From an uncultured Ideonella sp. (GTDB lineage Bacteria; Pseudomonadota; Gammaproteobacteria; Burkholderiales; Burkholderiaceae), in contig CAMLGG010000069.1 of the NCBI GenBank assembly GCA_946479475.1, positions 1 through 20,551 of the forward strand: DNA of 20,551 bases, given 5' to 3'. The position numbers and the translations under genes were made by a program. Numbering within the stretch: position 1 is the first letter of the stretch; each line of letters begins with the position of its first letter. The notes below the pieces were generated by a model. That model had not been told where the DNA came from and ran no database searches. It was given only the letters and a program-made list of their open reading frames with translations. Positions 8,010 to 15,523 of this stretch are shown here, piece by piece.

Positions 8010-8501
8010 ATGGATCAAGACGACACCACCTCCATCCGCTTCTACGTCCCCGGCCAGTACCGGCCGGATCAGAGCGTGGGCTTTCTCATGAAACGCGTGA
8101 TGTCGTCCATCCTCGCCCAGGCCGACGAACGCCTGGCGGCGCTGGACCTGACGCACGCGCAATGGCTGCCGCTGTTCAAGCTCGCGATGAAGGATTGCGA
8201 CACCATCGCGGCCCTCTCGCGCGAGCTGGAGCTCGACCCCGGCGCCATGACCCGCTCGCTGGACCGCCTGGAGGCCAAGGGCCTGGTGCGCCGCGAGCGC
8301 TCGACCGAGGACCGCCGGGTCGTCCACCTGGTGCTGACCGAGGAGGGCAAGAAGGTGGCCCGCAAGGTGCCGCCGGTGATGGCCGAGGTGCTCAACAGCC
8401 ACCTGCGCGGCTTCAGTGAAGACGAATGGAAGCAGTTGCTGTCGCTGCTCGGCCGCATGGTGGCCAACGGCGACGCGATGCGCGAAACCCCAGCGGCATG
8501 A
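8010..8501 (+). CDS. MarR-family repressor of the adjacent efflux operon
   Basis: The 163-residue protein has the MarR winged-helix fold: an N-terminal dimerisation helix (about 22-45), recognition region DTIAALSRELELDPGAMTRSLDRLEAKGLV (about 64-93), the wing RRERSTEDRRVVHLVLTEEG (about 94-113) and C-terminal dimer helices. Regulators of this type, such as EmrR/MprA, repress pump genes until a small phenolic or similar ligand binds. It is the first gene of a four-gene unit; its stop is 11 bases from the start of the outer-membrane factor gene. A MarR-box-like site lies in its own promoter, which fits autorepression. The ligand is unknown. Confidence 0.93.
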   Translation: MDQDDTTSIRFYVPGQYRPDQSVGFLMKRVMSSILAQADERLAALDLTHAQWLPLFKLAMKDCDTIAALSRELELDPGAMTRSLDRLEAKGLVRRERSTEDRRVVHLVLTEEGKKVARKVPPVMAEVLNSHLRGFSEDEWKQLLSLLGRMVANGDAMRETPAA

Positions 8502-8512
8502 AGGAGGCCGCG

Positions 8513-10018
8513 ATGAAGAACTTCCTGCCCCATCCCTTCGAAGGCCGCCTGCACTGGCCTTCCTTCTCGCTGGACCGGCTGCCGCGGCCCGGCGCCGCGG
8601 CGCTCACGACCCTGGTCGCGCTGGCCTCGGCCGCCGTGCTGCTGGCCGGTTGCGCCAGCCCTGGCGCGCCGCTGCAGAAGTTGGACGAGACGCCGCCCGC
8701 CCAGATCGGCCTGACGGACTCCGCGGCCACCGTCGCGCCCGCCCGCTGGTGGGCCACGCTGGGCGACGAGCAGCTCGGCGCGCTGGTCGACAAGGCCCTG
8801 CGCGACCAGCCCAGCCTCGCGGCGGCGCAGGCCCGCGTGCAGCGCGCGCTCGCGCTGGCCCAGGTGACCGAGGCGGCCGAAGGCCCTCAGGCCAGCCTGA
8901 GCGCGGATGCCACCCGCCAGCGCTATCCCGAGCACGGCCTCTATCCGCCGCCGATCGCCGGCTCCATCCTGAACTCCGGCAACGTCAATGCGGGCCTGAG
9001 CTGGAGCCCGGATTGGTACGGCAGGCAGGCCGCCGCGCTGGCCTCTTCGCTCGACCAGGCCCGTGCCGCCCAGGCCGATGCTGCGCTGGCCGCGAACGCG
9101 CTCGCCACGCAGGTCGCGCGCAGCTACGTCGCGCTCGCCCGCCTGGTGGACCAGCGCGAGGTGGCCGCCCGCACGCTGGAGCAGCGCCAGGAGATGAAGG
9201 AGCTGACCCGCCAGCGCGTCGCTGCCGGCCTCGACACCCGCGTCGAGGAGGTCCAGGCCGACAGCGCCCTGCCGGACACACGCAACCAGATCGAGGCTCT
9301 GGACGAGCAGATCACGCTCGCCCGCCACCAGCTGGCCGCCCTGACGGCCCAGGCGCCGAACGCTCTCGACTCGCTGTCGCCCTCGCTCGCGCGGATCAGC
9401 GTCCAGCGCGTGCCCGCCACCTTGGGCACCGACCTGCTGGGCCGCCGGCCCGAGGTGGTGGCCGCGCGCTGGCGCGTCGAGGCCGCAACGCAGGACATCA
9501 AGGTGGCCCGTACCGCGTTCTACCCCGACATCAACCTCACCGCCTTCGTCGGACTGAGCGCGATCGGCCTGGACCAGCTCTTCGAGGCCGGCAGCCGCCA
9601 GTACGGCGTCACGCCGGCGTTGCACCTGCCGCTGTTCGACGGCGGCCGGCTGCGCGCGCAGCTGCATGGCAAGGAGGCCGAGTTGAATGCCGCCATCGCG
9701 CAATACAACGGCAGCGTGCTCGATGCCGTGCGCGAGGCCAGCGATGCCATCGGCTCGCTGCAGTCCATCGAGCGCCAGCGCCGGGAGCAGGCCGACGCCC
9801 TGGCCGGCGCGCAGACCGCGCACGAGCTCGCCATGCAACGCTATCGCGCCGGCCTGGGCAGCTACCTGATCGTGCTGAACACCGAGAGCCAATGGCTGGC
9901 GCAACGCCGCGCCGCGGTGGACCTGCAGGCCCGGCAGCTCGACACCGGCATCGCGCTGATCAAGGCCCTCGGCGGCGGATGGCAGGGCGAAGGTCCTGTC
10001 CTGGCCGCCGCGCACTGA
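8513..10018 (+). CDS. Outer-membrane efflux lipoprotein (NodT/OprM family)
   Basis: This is the outer-membrane channel of a tripartite pump. The 501-residue product has a lipoprotein signal ending in LLAGC with the lipidated cysteine at residue 47; the n-region is unusually long. Two copies of the TolC-type efflux domain follow, with family blocks WWATLGDEQLGALVDKAL, PDWYGRQ, ARSYVAL, LLGRRPEVVAARWRVEAA, FYPDINLTAFVG and LPLFDGGRLRAQL. ATG 8513 was chosen because AAGGAGG (8501-8507) lies five bases upstream; ATG 8498, overlapping the marR stop, is in frame but lacks a ribosome site. Its place between the marR-type regulator and emrA-like/emrB-like genes shows which pump it serves. Confidence 0.95.
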   Translation: MKNFLPHPFEGRLHWPSFSLDRLPRPGAAALTTLVALASAAVLLAGCASPGAPLQKLDETPPAQIGLTDSAATVAPARWWATLGDEQLGALVDKALRDQPSLAAAQARVQRALALAQVTEAAEGPQASLSADATRQRYPEHGLYPPPIAGSILNSGNVNAGLSWSPDWYGRQAAALASSLDQARAAQADAALAANALATQVARSYVALARLVDQREVAARTLEQRQEMKELTRQRVAAGLDTRVEEVQADSALPDTRNQIEALDEQITLARHQLAALTAQAPNALDSLSPSLARISVQRVPATLGTDLLGRRPEVVAARWRVEAATQDIKVARTAFYPDINLTAFVGLSAIGLDQLFEAGSRQYGVTPALHLPLFDGGRLRAQLHGKEAELNAAIAQYNGSVLDAVREASDAIGSLQSIERQRREQADALAGAQTAHELAMQRYRAGLGSYLIVLNTESQWLAQRRAAVDLQARQLDTGIALIKALGGGWQGEGPVLAAAH

Positions 10019-10049
10019 AACGAACGAACGAGACACACGAGATCCCACC

Positions 10050-11255
10050 ATGACTGAAGCCGCTTCCGCTCCCGCCGCCAACCCTGCCGGCCGCCGCCGT
10101 GGCCTCACCTTCGTCGCCCTCTCCGCCGCGATAGCCGCTGCCGGCTGGGGCGGCTGGCACTGGTTCCAGGGCCGCCACCGCCAGACCACCGACAACGCCT
10201 ATGTCGCCGGCAACGTCGTGCAGATCACGCCGCAGGTCGGCGGCACGGTGATCGCCATCCTGGCCGACGACAACGACGCGGTGAAGGCCGGCCAGGCGCT
10301 GGTCAAGCTCGACACCGCCGATGCGCAGGTCGCGCTCGACCAGGCCGAGGCGCAACTGGCCCAGACGGTGCGCGAGGTCCGCGCCCTGTACAGCGGCAAC
10401 CAGACGCTCAAGGCCCAGGTGGCCCTGCGCGAGGCCGACCTCGCCCGCGCCCAGGCCGACCTGGCCAAGGCCCAGGACGACGTGAACCGCCGCATCCCGC
10501 TGGTCGCCTCGGGCGCGGTGGGCAAGGAGGAGTTCCAGCATGCCAATGCGCAGCTGGTCGCCGCCAAGAGCGCCGTGGCGGCCGCGCAGTCGGCGGTGCT
10601 GGCCGCGAAGGAACAGCTCGCCACCGGCCTGGTGATGACCGAGGGCACCTCGGTCGAGCAGCACCCGAACGTGCAGCGCGCAGTGGCCCGCGTGCGCGAG
10701 GCCGCGCTCGCCCTCAAGCGCGACGAGCTGCCCGCGCCTATCGACGGCCACGTGGCCAAGCGCTCGGTGCAGCTGGGCCAGCGTGTTCAGGCCGGTGCGC
10801 CGCTGATGACCGTGGTCGATCTCGACAAGCTCTGGGTCGACGCCAACTTCAAGGAAGGCCAGCTGGCCGACCTGCGCATCGGCCAGCCGGCCGAACTCCT
10901 GGCCGACGTCTACGGCACCAAGGTGGCCTACCACGGCAAGGTGATGGGCCTGGGCGCCGGCACCGGCGCGGCCTTCTCGCTGCTGCCCGCGCAGAACGCG
11001 ACCGGCAACTGGATCAAGATCGTGCAGCGGGTGCCGGTGCGCATCGCGCTCGATCCGGCCGAGCTGGCGGCGCACCCGCTGCGCGTCGGCCTGTCGATGG
11101 AAGTGACGGTGGACACCGCCGACCGCAACGGCAAGACGCTGGCCGACGCGCCGCGCGCCCAGGCCGTGGCCGCCACCGGCGTGTACTCCGCGCTCGACCG
11201 TGACGTCGACGAGCGGATCCGGCGCATCCTGCGTTCGAGCCTGGCCCTGCGCTAA
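10050..11255 (+). CDS. emrA: EmrA-like membrane-fusion adaptor (HlyD family)
   Basis: The 401-residue periplasmic adaptor has one N-terminal membrane anchor (about residues 20-36), the typical QTTDNAYVAGNVVQITPQVGGTV biotinyl-lipoyl start (about 45-68), a long coiled-coil hairpin rich in Ala, Gln and Lys (about 90-200), then the second lipoyl half (DELPAPIDGHVAKRSVQLGQRVQAGAPLMTVV) and a beta-barrel (LWVDANFKEGQLADLRIGQPAEL). It should link the EmrB-like pump to the outer-membrane channel. The gene starts 31 bases after the channel gene and ends 14 bases before the pump gene. Its ribosome site is weak, which suggests coupled translation. Confidence 0.95.
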   Translation: MTEAASAPAANPAGRRRGLTFVALSAAIAAAGWGGWHWFQGRHRQTTDNAYVAGNVVQITPQVGGTVIAILADDNDAVKAGQALVKLDTADAQVALDQAEAQLAQTVREVRALYSGNQTLKAQVALREADLARAQADLAKAQDDVNRRIPLVASGAVGKEEFQHANAQLVAAKSAVAAAQSAVLAAKEQLATGLVMTEGTSVEQHPNVQRAVARVREAALALKRDELPAPIDGHVAKRSVQLGQRVQAGAPLMTVVDLDKLWVDANFKEGQLADLRIGQPAELLADVYGTKVAYHGKVMGLGAGTGAAFSLLPAQNATGNWIKIVQRVPVRIALDPAELAAHPLRVGLSMEVTVDTADRNGKTLADAPRAQAVAATGVYSALDRDVDERIRRILRSSLALR

Positions 11256-11269
11256 ACGGTGACAAGACC

Positions 11270-12886
11270 ATGAGCGAGCAAGCCCTCGAGATGGGCAAGG
11301 CCCCGCCGTTGCACGCGCCCGCGCCCGCGCCCGCGCCCTACGCCCCGCCGCCTCCCCTGACCGGCACCGCCCTCGTGCTCGGCACGATCTCGCTGTCGCT
11401 GGCGACCTTCATGAACGTGCTCGATTCGTCGATCGCGAACGTGTCGCTGCCGGCGATCGCGGGCGACCTGGGCGTGAGCCCTTCGCAGGGCACCTGGGTC
11501 ATCACGAGCTTCGGCGTGGCCAACGCGATCTCGGTGCCGCTGACGGGCTGGCTGACGCAACGCTTCGGCGCGGTGCGCCTGTTCATCGCCAGCGTGCTGC
11601 TTTTCGTGCTGGCGTCCTGGTTGTGCGGCTTCGCGCCCTCGCTCGAGACGCTGGTCGGCTTCCGCATCTTCCAGGGCCTGGTCGCCGGGCCGATGATCCC
11701 GCTGTCGCAGACCCTGCTGCTGGCCAGCTATCCAAGGGCGAAGGCCGGCACCGCGCTCGCGCTGTGGGGCGTGACGACGCTGGTCGCCCCGGTGGTCGGG
11801 CCGCTGCTGGGCGGCTGGATCACCGACAACGTCGCCTGGCCCTGGATCTTCTACATCAACATCCCGGTCGGCCTGGTCGCCGCCGCGGTGACCTGGGGCA
11901 TCTACCGCCACCGCGAGACGCCGCGCCGCAAGCTGCCGATCGACACTGTCGGCCTGGCCCTGCTCGTCACCTGGGTCGGCTCGTTGCAGCTGATGCTCGA
12001 CAAGGGCAAGGAGCTGGACTGGTTCTCCTCGCCGACGATCGTCGTGCTGGCGGTGGTCGCGGTGCTCGCCTTCGCGGTGTTCCTGGTCTGGGAGACGACC
12101 GACGCGCACCCGGTGGTGGACCTGCGCCTGTTCGCCCGCCGCAACTTCGCCTTCGGCGCGCTCGCGCTGTCCGTCGCGTACGGCCTGTTCTTCGGCAACG
12201 TGGTGTTGATGCCGCTGTGGCTGCAGCAGTGGATGGGCTACACGGCCACCGCGGCCGGCATGGCGCTGGCGCCGGTGGGCGTCTTCGCCATCCTGCTGTC
12301 GCCGCTGGTCGGCAAGAAGGTGTCGGTGTGGGATCCGCGCCGCATGGCCAGCGGCGCCTTCGTGGTCTTCGCACTGGTGCTGTGGATGCGCTCGCAGTTC
12401 ACGACGCAGACCGACATCGTCCACGTGCTGGTGCCCACCTTCATCCAGGGCGCGGCGATGGCCTTCTTCTTCATCCCCCTGACGACGCTGACGCTGAGCG
12501 GCATAGGCCCCGAGCGCGTGGCCGCGGCCGCCGGCCTGTCGAACTTCGTGCGGATCACCGCCGGCGCGATGGGCACCTCGATCTCGACCACGCTGTGGGA
12601 CGACCGCGCCGCGCTGCACCATGCCCACCTGACCGAGCCGCTCACCAGCGGCCAGGGGGTGTTCGCCAACGCGCTGGCCTCGCTGCAGGCGGCCGGCCTG
12701 TCGGCCCAGCAGGCGCTGGCCCAGGTCAACCGGATGATCGACCAGCAGGCCTACACCCGGGCGGCGGACGACATCTTCTTCGGCTCGGCGGTGCTGTTCC
12801 TCGCGCTGATCGCGCTGATCTGGTTCACCAGGCGGCCGCCGAGGCTGGCCGGGGCCGGCGCCGCCGACGCCGGCGGGGCGCACTGA
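11270..12886 (+). CDS. emrB: EmrB-like DHA2-family multidrug pump
   Basis: This 538-residue major-facilitator protein has about 14 predicted helices and the DHA2 motif LDSSIANVSLPAIAGDLG in helix 1 (about residues 47-64). Other family blocks are TWVITSFGVANAISVPLTGWLTQRFG, GFRIFQGLVAGPMIPLSQTLLL, RAKAGTALALWG and APVVGPLLGGWITDNVAWPWIFYINIP. It should exchange protons for hydrophobic drugs or phenolic compounds at the inner membrane. The cytoplasmic N-terminus carries an unusual Ala-Pro stretch (about residues 14-28). It is the last gene of the marR operon and converges on the ribbon-helix-helix gene, with 31 bases between stops. Confidence 0.95.
   Translation: MSEQALEMGKAPPLHAPAPAPAPYAPPPPLTGTALVLGTISLSLATFMNVLDSSIANVSLPAIAGDLGVSPSQGTWVITSFGVANAISVPLTGWLTQRFGAVRLFIASVLLFVLASWLCGFAPSLETLVGFRIFQGLVAGPMIPLSQTLLLASYPRAKAGTALALWGVTTLVAPVVGPLLGGWITDNVAWPWIFYINIPVGLVAAAVTWGIYRHRETPRRKLPIDTVGLALLVTWVGSLQLMLDKGKELDWFSSPTIVVLAVVAVLAFAVFLVWETTDAHPVVDLRLFARRNFAFGALALSVAYGLFFGNVVLMPLWLQQWMGYTATAAGMALAPVGVFAILLSPLVGKKVSVWDPRRMASGAFVVFALVLWMRSQFTTQTDIVHVLVPTFIQGAAMAFFFIPLTTLTLSGIGPERVAAAAGLSNFVRITAGAMGTSISTTLWDDRAALHHAHLTEPLTSGQGVFANALASLQAAGLSAQQALAQVNRMIDQQAYTRAADDIFFGSAVLFLALIALIWFTRRPPRLAGAGAADAGGAH
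11315..11338 (+). repeat. Short hexanucleotide repeat encoding Ala-Pro in EmrB
   Basis: Four perfect copies of GCGCCC encode Ala-Pro near the N-terminus of the EmrB-like pump. It is a second in-frame Ala-Pro repeat in the window, with different codons from the one at 1231-1272, so the two arose independently. Confidence 0.85.
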
Positions 12887-12917
12887 ATCGGCTCCTGCGC
12901 CGCCTCTGGCGACCGGG

Positions 12918-13103
12918 CTATTCGCTGTTCTTCGCGGGCGGTTTCGGCGGCGGCAGCCGCCCCCGCCGCGCCAGCGCCTCGCGCAGGAGGAACTCCACCT
13001 GCGCATTGGCGCTTCGCAGCTCCTGCGCCGCGAGCCGCTCGATCTCGGCCCACAGCGCCGGGTCTATGCGCAGGGGGTAGCTCTTCTTGCCGGGGCTGGC
13101 CAT
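12918..13103 (-). CDS. Small Arc-like ribbon-helix-helix protein
   Basis: The 61-residue product has an Arc/HicB-antitoxin-like ribbon-helix-helix signature: the strand KSYPLRIDP, helix 1 ALWAEIERLAAQEL, turn RSANAQ and helix 2 VEFLLREALARRG. A Pro-Lys-rich tail follows. Such dimers bind short inverted repeats. No toxin gene (no RelE- or HicA-like frame) is adjacent. The gene lies 19 bases after the small membrane protein and is third in a cassette with the SPFH protein, so it may autoregulate through the palindrome at 14480-14495. ATG 13103 was chosen by homology; an in-frame start at 13214 adds 37 residues that overlap the previous gene. No good ribosome site is visible. Confidence 0.85.
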   Translation of the reverse strand: MASPGKKSYPLRIDPALWAEIERLAAQELRSANAQVEFLLREALARRGRLPPPKPPAKNSE

Positions 13104-13122
13104 GGGGGGCGGCGCGCAATCG

Positions 13123-13581
13123 CTAAGCGTGCAGGCGCGAAGCCAGCGCGCGCTGCAGCGCTGAAGCGTCTGCGCTGCCGAGGCGGAAGCTGCGGCCGTC
13201 GCGGCGCGTGACACGCACGGTATCGAAGCCCCACACGTTGTAGAGCCAGCCCTCGCGCGTGTGCCGCAGCCCCCAGCCCTCGTGCCAGCGCGAGCGGCAG
13301 ATCTCGACCTTGGCGATGTCGCCGAGTGCCAGCTTCCAGGACGGGAATCCCAGCCAGCCGAAACCCCAGCGGAGTTCGCCGCTGCCGACTTCCGTCTGCA
13401 GGCAACCCAGGCACAGTGCCACGCCCGCCGTCAGCAAGACCGGGACCAGGAGTGCGGCCTGATCGAACCGGCCCGTTGCTTGCGGCCACTGCCACAGGCA
13501 CAGTCCCGCGACGAGGGGCCAGACGGCCAGCACGGGCCAGGCCCATTGGCGCTCGCTGAAGACGGCTTCCCGGAAGCTCAT
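13123..13581 (-). CDS. Small two-helix membrane protein of the SPFH cassette, unknown function
   Basis: The 152-residue protein has two predicted helices (about 13-32 and 42-62) followed by a cytoplasmic beta-rich domain. Segments such as WLGFPSWKLALGDIAKVEICRSRWHEGWG and YNVWGFDTVRVTRRDGRSFRLGSADASALQRAL look like a bacterial pleckstrin-homology-like domain, with the last helix capping the barrel. I do not recognise a named family. The ATG is 10 bases after the SPFH stop, with GAGGGG as a plausible ribosome site. Its position suggests that it acts with the SPFH protein in the membrane; that is inference. Confidence 0.75.
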   Translation of the reverse strand: MSFREAVFSERQWAWPVLAVWPLVAGLCLWQWPQATGRFDQAALLVPVLLTAGVALCLGCLQTEVGSGELRWGFGWLGFPSWKLALGDIAKVEICRSRWHEGWGLRHTREGWLYNVWGFDTVRVTRRDGRSFRLGSADASALQRALASRLHA

Positions 13582-13591
13582 GGCGCGCCCC

Positions 13592-14461
13592 TCAGTTGTA
13601 GAGCGTGCCGGCGTTGAGGATGGGCTGGGTGTCCTTGTCGGAGCACAGCACCACCAGCAGGTTGCTCACCATCGCGGCCTTGCGCTCGTCGTCGAGCGTG
13701 ACGATCTCGCGCTCGGACAGGCCCTGCAGCGCGGACTCGACCATGCTGACGGCGCCGGTGACGATCTTCCGGCGGGCACTGATGATGGCCTCGGCCTGCT
13801 GGCGGCGCAGCATCACCTGCGCGATCTCCGGCGCGTAGGCGAGGTGGGTCAGCTTGGCGCCGGTCACTTCCACCCCGGCCTCGCCGAAGCGTGCCTGCAG
13901 CTCCGCCTTCAGCGCCTCGGCCACCTCGTCCAGGCTGCCGCGCAGCGTGGTCTCGGCGGAGTCCGGGTCCTCGCCTTGGTCGTAGGCATAGAGCGAGGCC
14001 AGGTGCCGCAGCGCCGCCTCGGCCTGGATGCGCACGTAGGCCTCGAAGTCGTCGACCTCGAACACGGCCTGCGCGGTGTCGCGCACCCGCCAGACGACGG
14101 CGGCGCCGATCTCCACCGGGTTGCCGCGCCGGTCGTTGACCTTCAGCGTCGGCACGTTCAGGTTGCGCGCCCGGAGCGACAGCTTGCGCTTGGCGAGGAA
14201 GGGATTCGCCCAGCGCAGGCCCTCGGCCCGGTCGGTGCCGCGGTACTCGCCGAACAGCAACAGGATGGCGCCGGTGTTCGGCTGCAACATGTACAGGCCT
14301 ACCAGCACGAACACGCCGGCGACCGCCAGGAATGCCGCCGGCAACACGGCGCCGCGCAAGAGCAGCACGGCGCCCGAAGCCACGGCGAGCAGGCCGACAG
14401 CCAGCATCAGGTAGCCGTTGGCCGAGCTGAAGGATTTTTCCACCCGGTTCGTTTGCGACAT
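13592..14461 (-). CDS. SPFH/band-7 domain membrane protein
   Basis: The 289-residue product has two N-terminal helices (about 16-35 and 40-58), then an SPFH domain ([78 protein letters not shown]) and an alpha-helical stretch ([30 protein letters not shown]) that probably drives oligomers. SPFH proteins build membrane microdomain scaffolds or cages; this one is not clearly a flotillin, HflK/C or stomatin, and no NfeD partner is present. ATG 14461 was chosen over in-frame ATG 14473 because GGAGGGG lies six to seven bases upstream. It heads the SPFH, small membrane protein, ribbon-helix-helix cassette. Confidence 0.92.
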   Translation of the reverse strand: MSQTNRVEKSFSSANGYLMLAVGLLAVASGAVLLLRGAVLPAAFLAVAGVFVLVGLYMLQPNTGAILLLFGEYRGTDRAEGLRWANPFLAKRKLSLRARNLNVPTLKVNDRRGNPVEIGAAVVWRVRDTAQAVFEVDDFEAYVRIQAEAALRHLASLYAYDQGEDPDSAETTLRGSLDEVAEALKAELQARFGEAGVEVTGAKLTHLAYAPEIAQVMLRRQQAEAIISARRKIVTGAVSMVESALQGLSEREIVTLDDERKAAMVSNLLVVLCSDKDTQPILNAGTLYN

Positions 14462-14479
14462 GATCCCCTCCATGAAATC

Positions 14480-14495
14480 AAAGTGATATCACTTT
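14480..14495. promoter_or_regulatory. Perfect 16-bp palindrome, candidate operator of the SPFH cassette
   Basis: AAAGTGATATCACTTT reads the same on both strands. It starts 18 bases upstream of the SPFH ATG and overlaps the predicted -10, so a bound protein would block transcription. Its AT-richness stands out in this GC-rich window. The ribbon-helix-helix protein of the same cassette is the natural candidate ligand. Confidence 0.75.
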
Positions 14496-14520
14496 AGTCC
14501 GCGACCGAAGCCGTCGTCAA
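14491..14520 (-). promoter_or_regulatory. Candidate promoter of the SPFH cassette
   Basis: On the minus strand, TTGACG (14520-14515, five of six) is followed after 18 bases by TAAAGT (14496-14491, four of six). The -10 overlaps the palindrome by five bases. A start near 14484 would leave a leader of about 22 bases carrying the GGAGGGG ribosome site. Confidence 0.55.
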
Positions 14521-14706
14521 GGCCTTCGTGAAGAGGTGTCGGGCCCCCCACGTAAACGGGACTCAAGATTGCCCCGAGCTTGCCGATTTGTGATCGAATC
14601 CCTCGAGTAGAGCCGGCGCTGCCGGCCTGCTCGAACTCCCGTGGGGCAGGTCGGAAGTCCGGCTCGGACCGCGGGGGCTCACCTGAAGCGGACCTTCGCA
14701 GAACCC

Positions 14707-15522
14707 ATGCCGGAAACGAGCGAACCGCGCCCCGCGCGCGACAACCACCCGGGCTGGATGCAGGCCCTGACCCGCCTGGCCAGCCGGGCGAGCCTGGGCT
14801 CGGCCTGGTTCTTCCAGATCGGCGTGGCCGCCACCGTCGCCGTCGCCGTGGCCACCCTGCTGGTCTGGCTCGACGGCAGCTCCTGGCCGGTGGCGCTGGG
14901 CGCCGGGATCATCGCCTTGCTGCCGGCGCTGGCGGCGGGCGGCGCTGCACTGCACCTGGCTCGCGCACTGGCCCAGTCCTCCGTCCAGCGCGAGCTGCTG
15001 ATGGTCGACGACGAACTCACCGGCGTCAGCAACCGCCGCCAGTTCCTTCGCCTGTCGGAGCGCGAATGGTCGCGCTGCCGCCGCTACGGCGACGACGGCG
15101 CATTGCTGCTGATAGACGCCGACCACCTGCGCCGCATCAACGACAGCATGGGCCAGCGCTGCGGAGACGCGATCCTGCTGGAGGTGACGCGCCGTGTGAA
15201 CGCGACGCTGCGCCAGTCCGACCTGCTGGCCCGCTTCGGCGGCGCCGAGCTGGCGGTCTTCCTGCCCCACACCGATCCGCTGGGCGCGCTGGATGCGGCC
15301 GAGCGCATCCGCCAGCAGGTGGCCTCGGCCCCCTTCCGCTGGGAGAACGCCCACGTCGTGGCGACGGTGAGCGTGGGCGTGGCGCACGTCCACATGGGCC
15401 AGGCCTCGCTCGACGGCCTGGTGCAGGACGCGGAAGCGGCGCTCCAGGCCGCGAAGGACGCGGGCCGCAACTGCGTCCGCGCCACCCCTATCCAGCCGCG
15501 GCGCAGCGCGGTGACTTCCTGA
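14707..15522 (+). CDS. Membrane GGDEF-domain protein with degenerate active site (GGAEL)
   Basis: The 271-residue product has two predicted helices (about 32-57 and 60-87) and a GGDEF domain (about 97-265). Recognisable blocks are DDELTGVSNRRQF, LLLIDADHLRRINDSMGQRCGDAIL and VATVSVGVAHV. The signature that should read GG(D/E)EF is GGAEL (residues 178-182), so the third-position acidic metal ligand is alanine; the usual GH of INDxxGH is GQ. An RxxD motif (Arg169 to Asp172, RQSD) sits exactly five residues before the signature, as in a c-di-GMP inhibitory site. It is probably not an active diguanylate cyclase and may bind c-di-GMP instead. No EAL domain is present. ATG 14707 has no strong ribosome site; GTG 14641 is an in-frame alternative adding 22 residues. 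Its stop is one base from the stop of the converging metallo-beta-lactamase-fold gene. Confidence 0.88.
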   Translation: MPETSEPRPARDNHPGWMQALTRLASRASLGSAWFFQIGVAATVAVAVATLLVWLDGSSWPVALGAGIIALLPALAAGGAALHLARALAQSSVQRELLMVDDELTGVSNRRQFLRLSEREWSRCRRYGDDGALLLIDADHLRRINDSMGQRCGDAILLEVTRRVNATLRQSDLLARFGGAELAVFLPHTDPLGALDAAERIRQQVASAPFRWENAHVVATVSVGVAHVHMGQASLDGLVQDAEAALQAAKDAGRNCVRATPIQPRRSAVTS

Positions 15523-15523
15523 G

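Noticed and set aside
6121..8091. 656-codon open frame on the plus strand opposite the ABC exporter
   Set aside because: The opposite strand has complete Walker A, signature and Walker B motifs. This frame is rich in His, Gln and Arg without domains.
8069..10195. 708-codon minus-strand frame spanning the marR and outer-membrane factor genes
   Set aside because: It covers two clear plus-strand genes and parts of a third; its product is low-complexity.
12854..12874. GC-rich hairpin (7-bp arms, 7-base loop) at the end of emrB as a bidirectional terminator
   Set aside because: It lies inside the coding region, has no T-tract on either strand, and such hairpins are common at this GC content.
11252..13006. 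584-codon minus-strand frame opposite emrB
   Set aside because: The product is dominated by Arg, Gln, Asp and His, as expected from the reverse complement of a GC-rich membrane-protein gene.
12918..13103. Antitoxin of a HicAB-type toxin-antitoxin pair
   Set aside because: The ribbon-helix-helix fold fits, but no HicA-like or other toxin frame is adjacent; the neighbours are membrane proteins.
13580..14497. 305-codon plus-strand frame opposite the SPFH gene
   Set aside because: It has no domain and its region is fully explained by the SPFH protein and its promoter.
14553..14577. Possible sigma28 (FliA) promoter before the GGDEF gene (TAAA, then CCCGA)
   Set aside because: Only about half of each consensus element matches and the spacing has to be adjusted; too weak to call.
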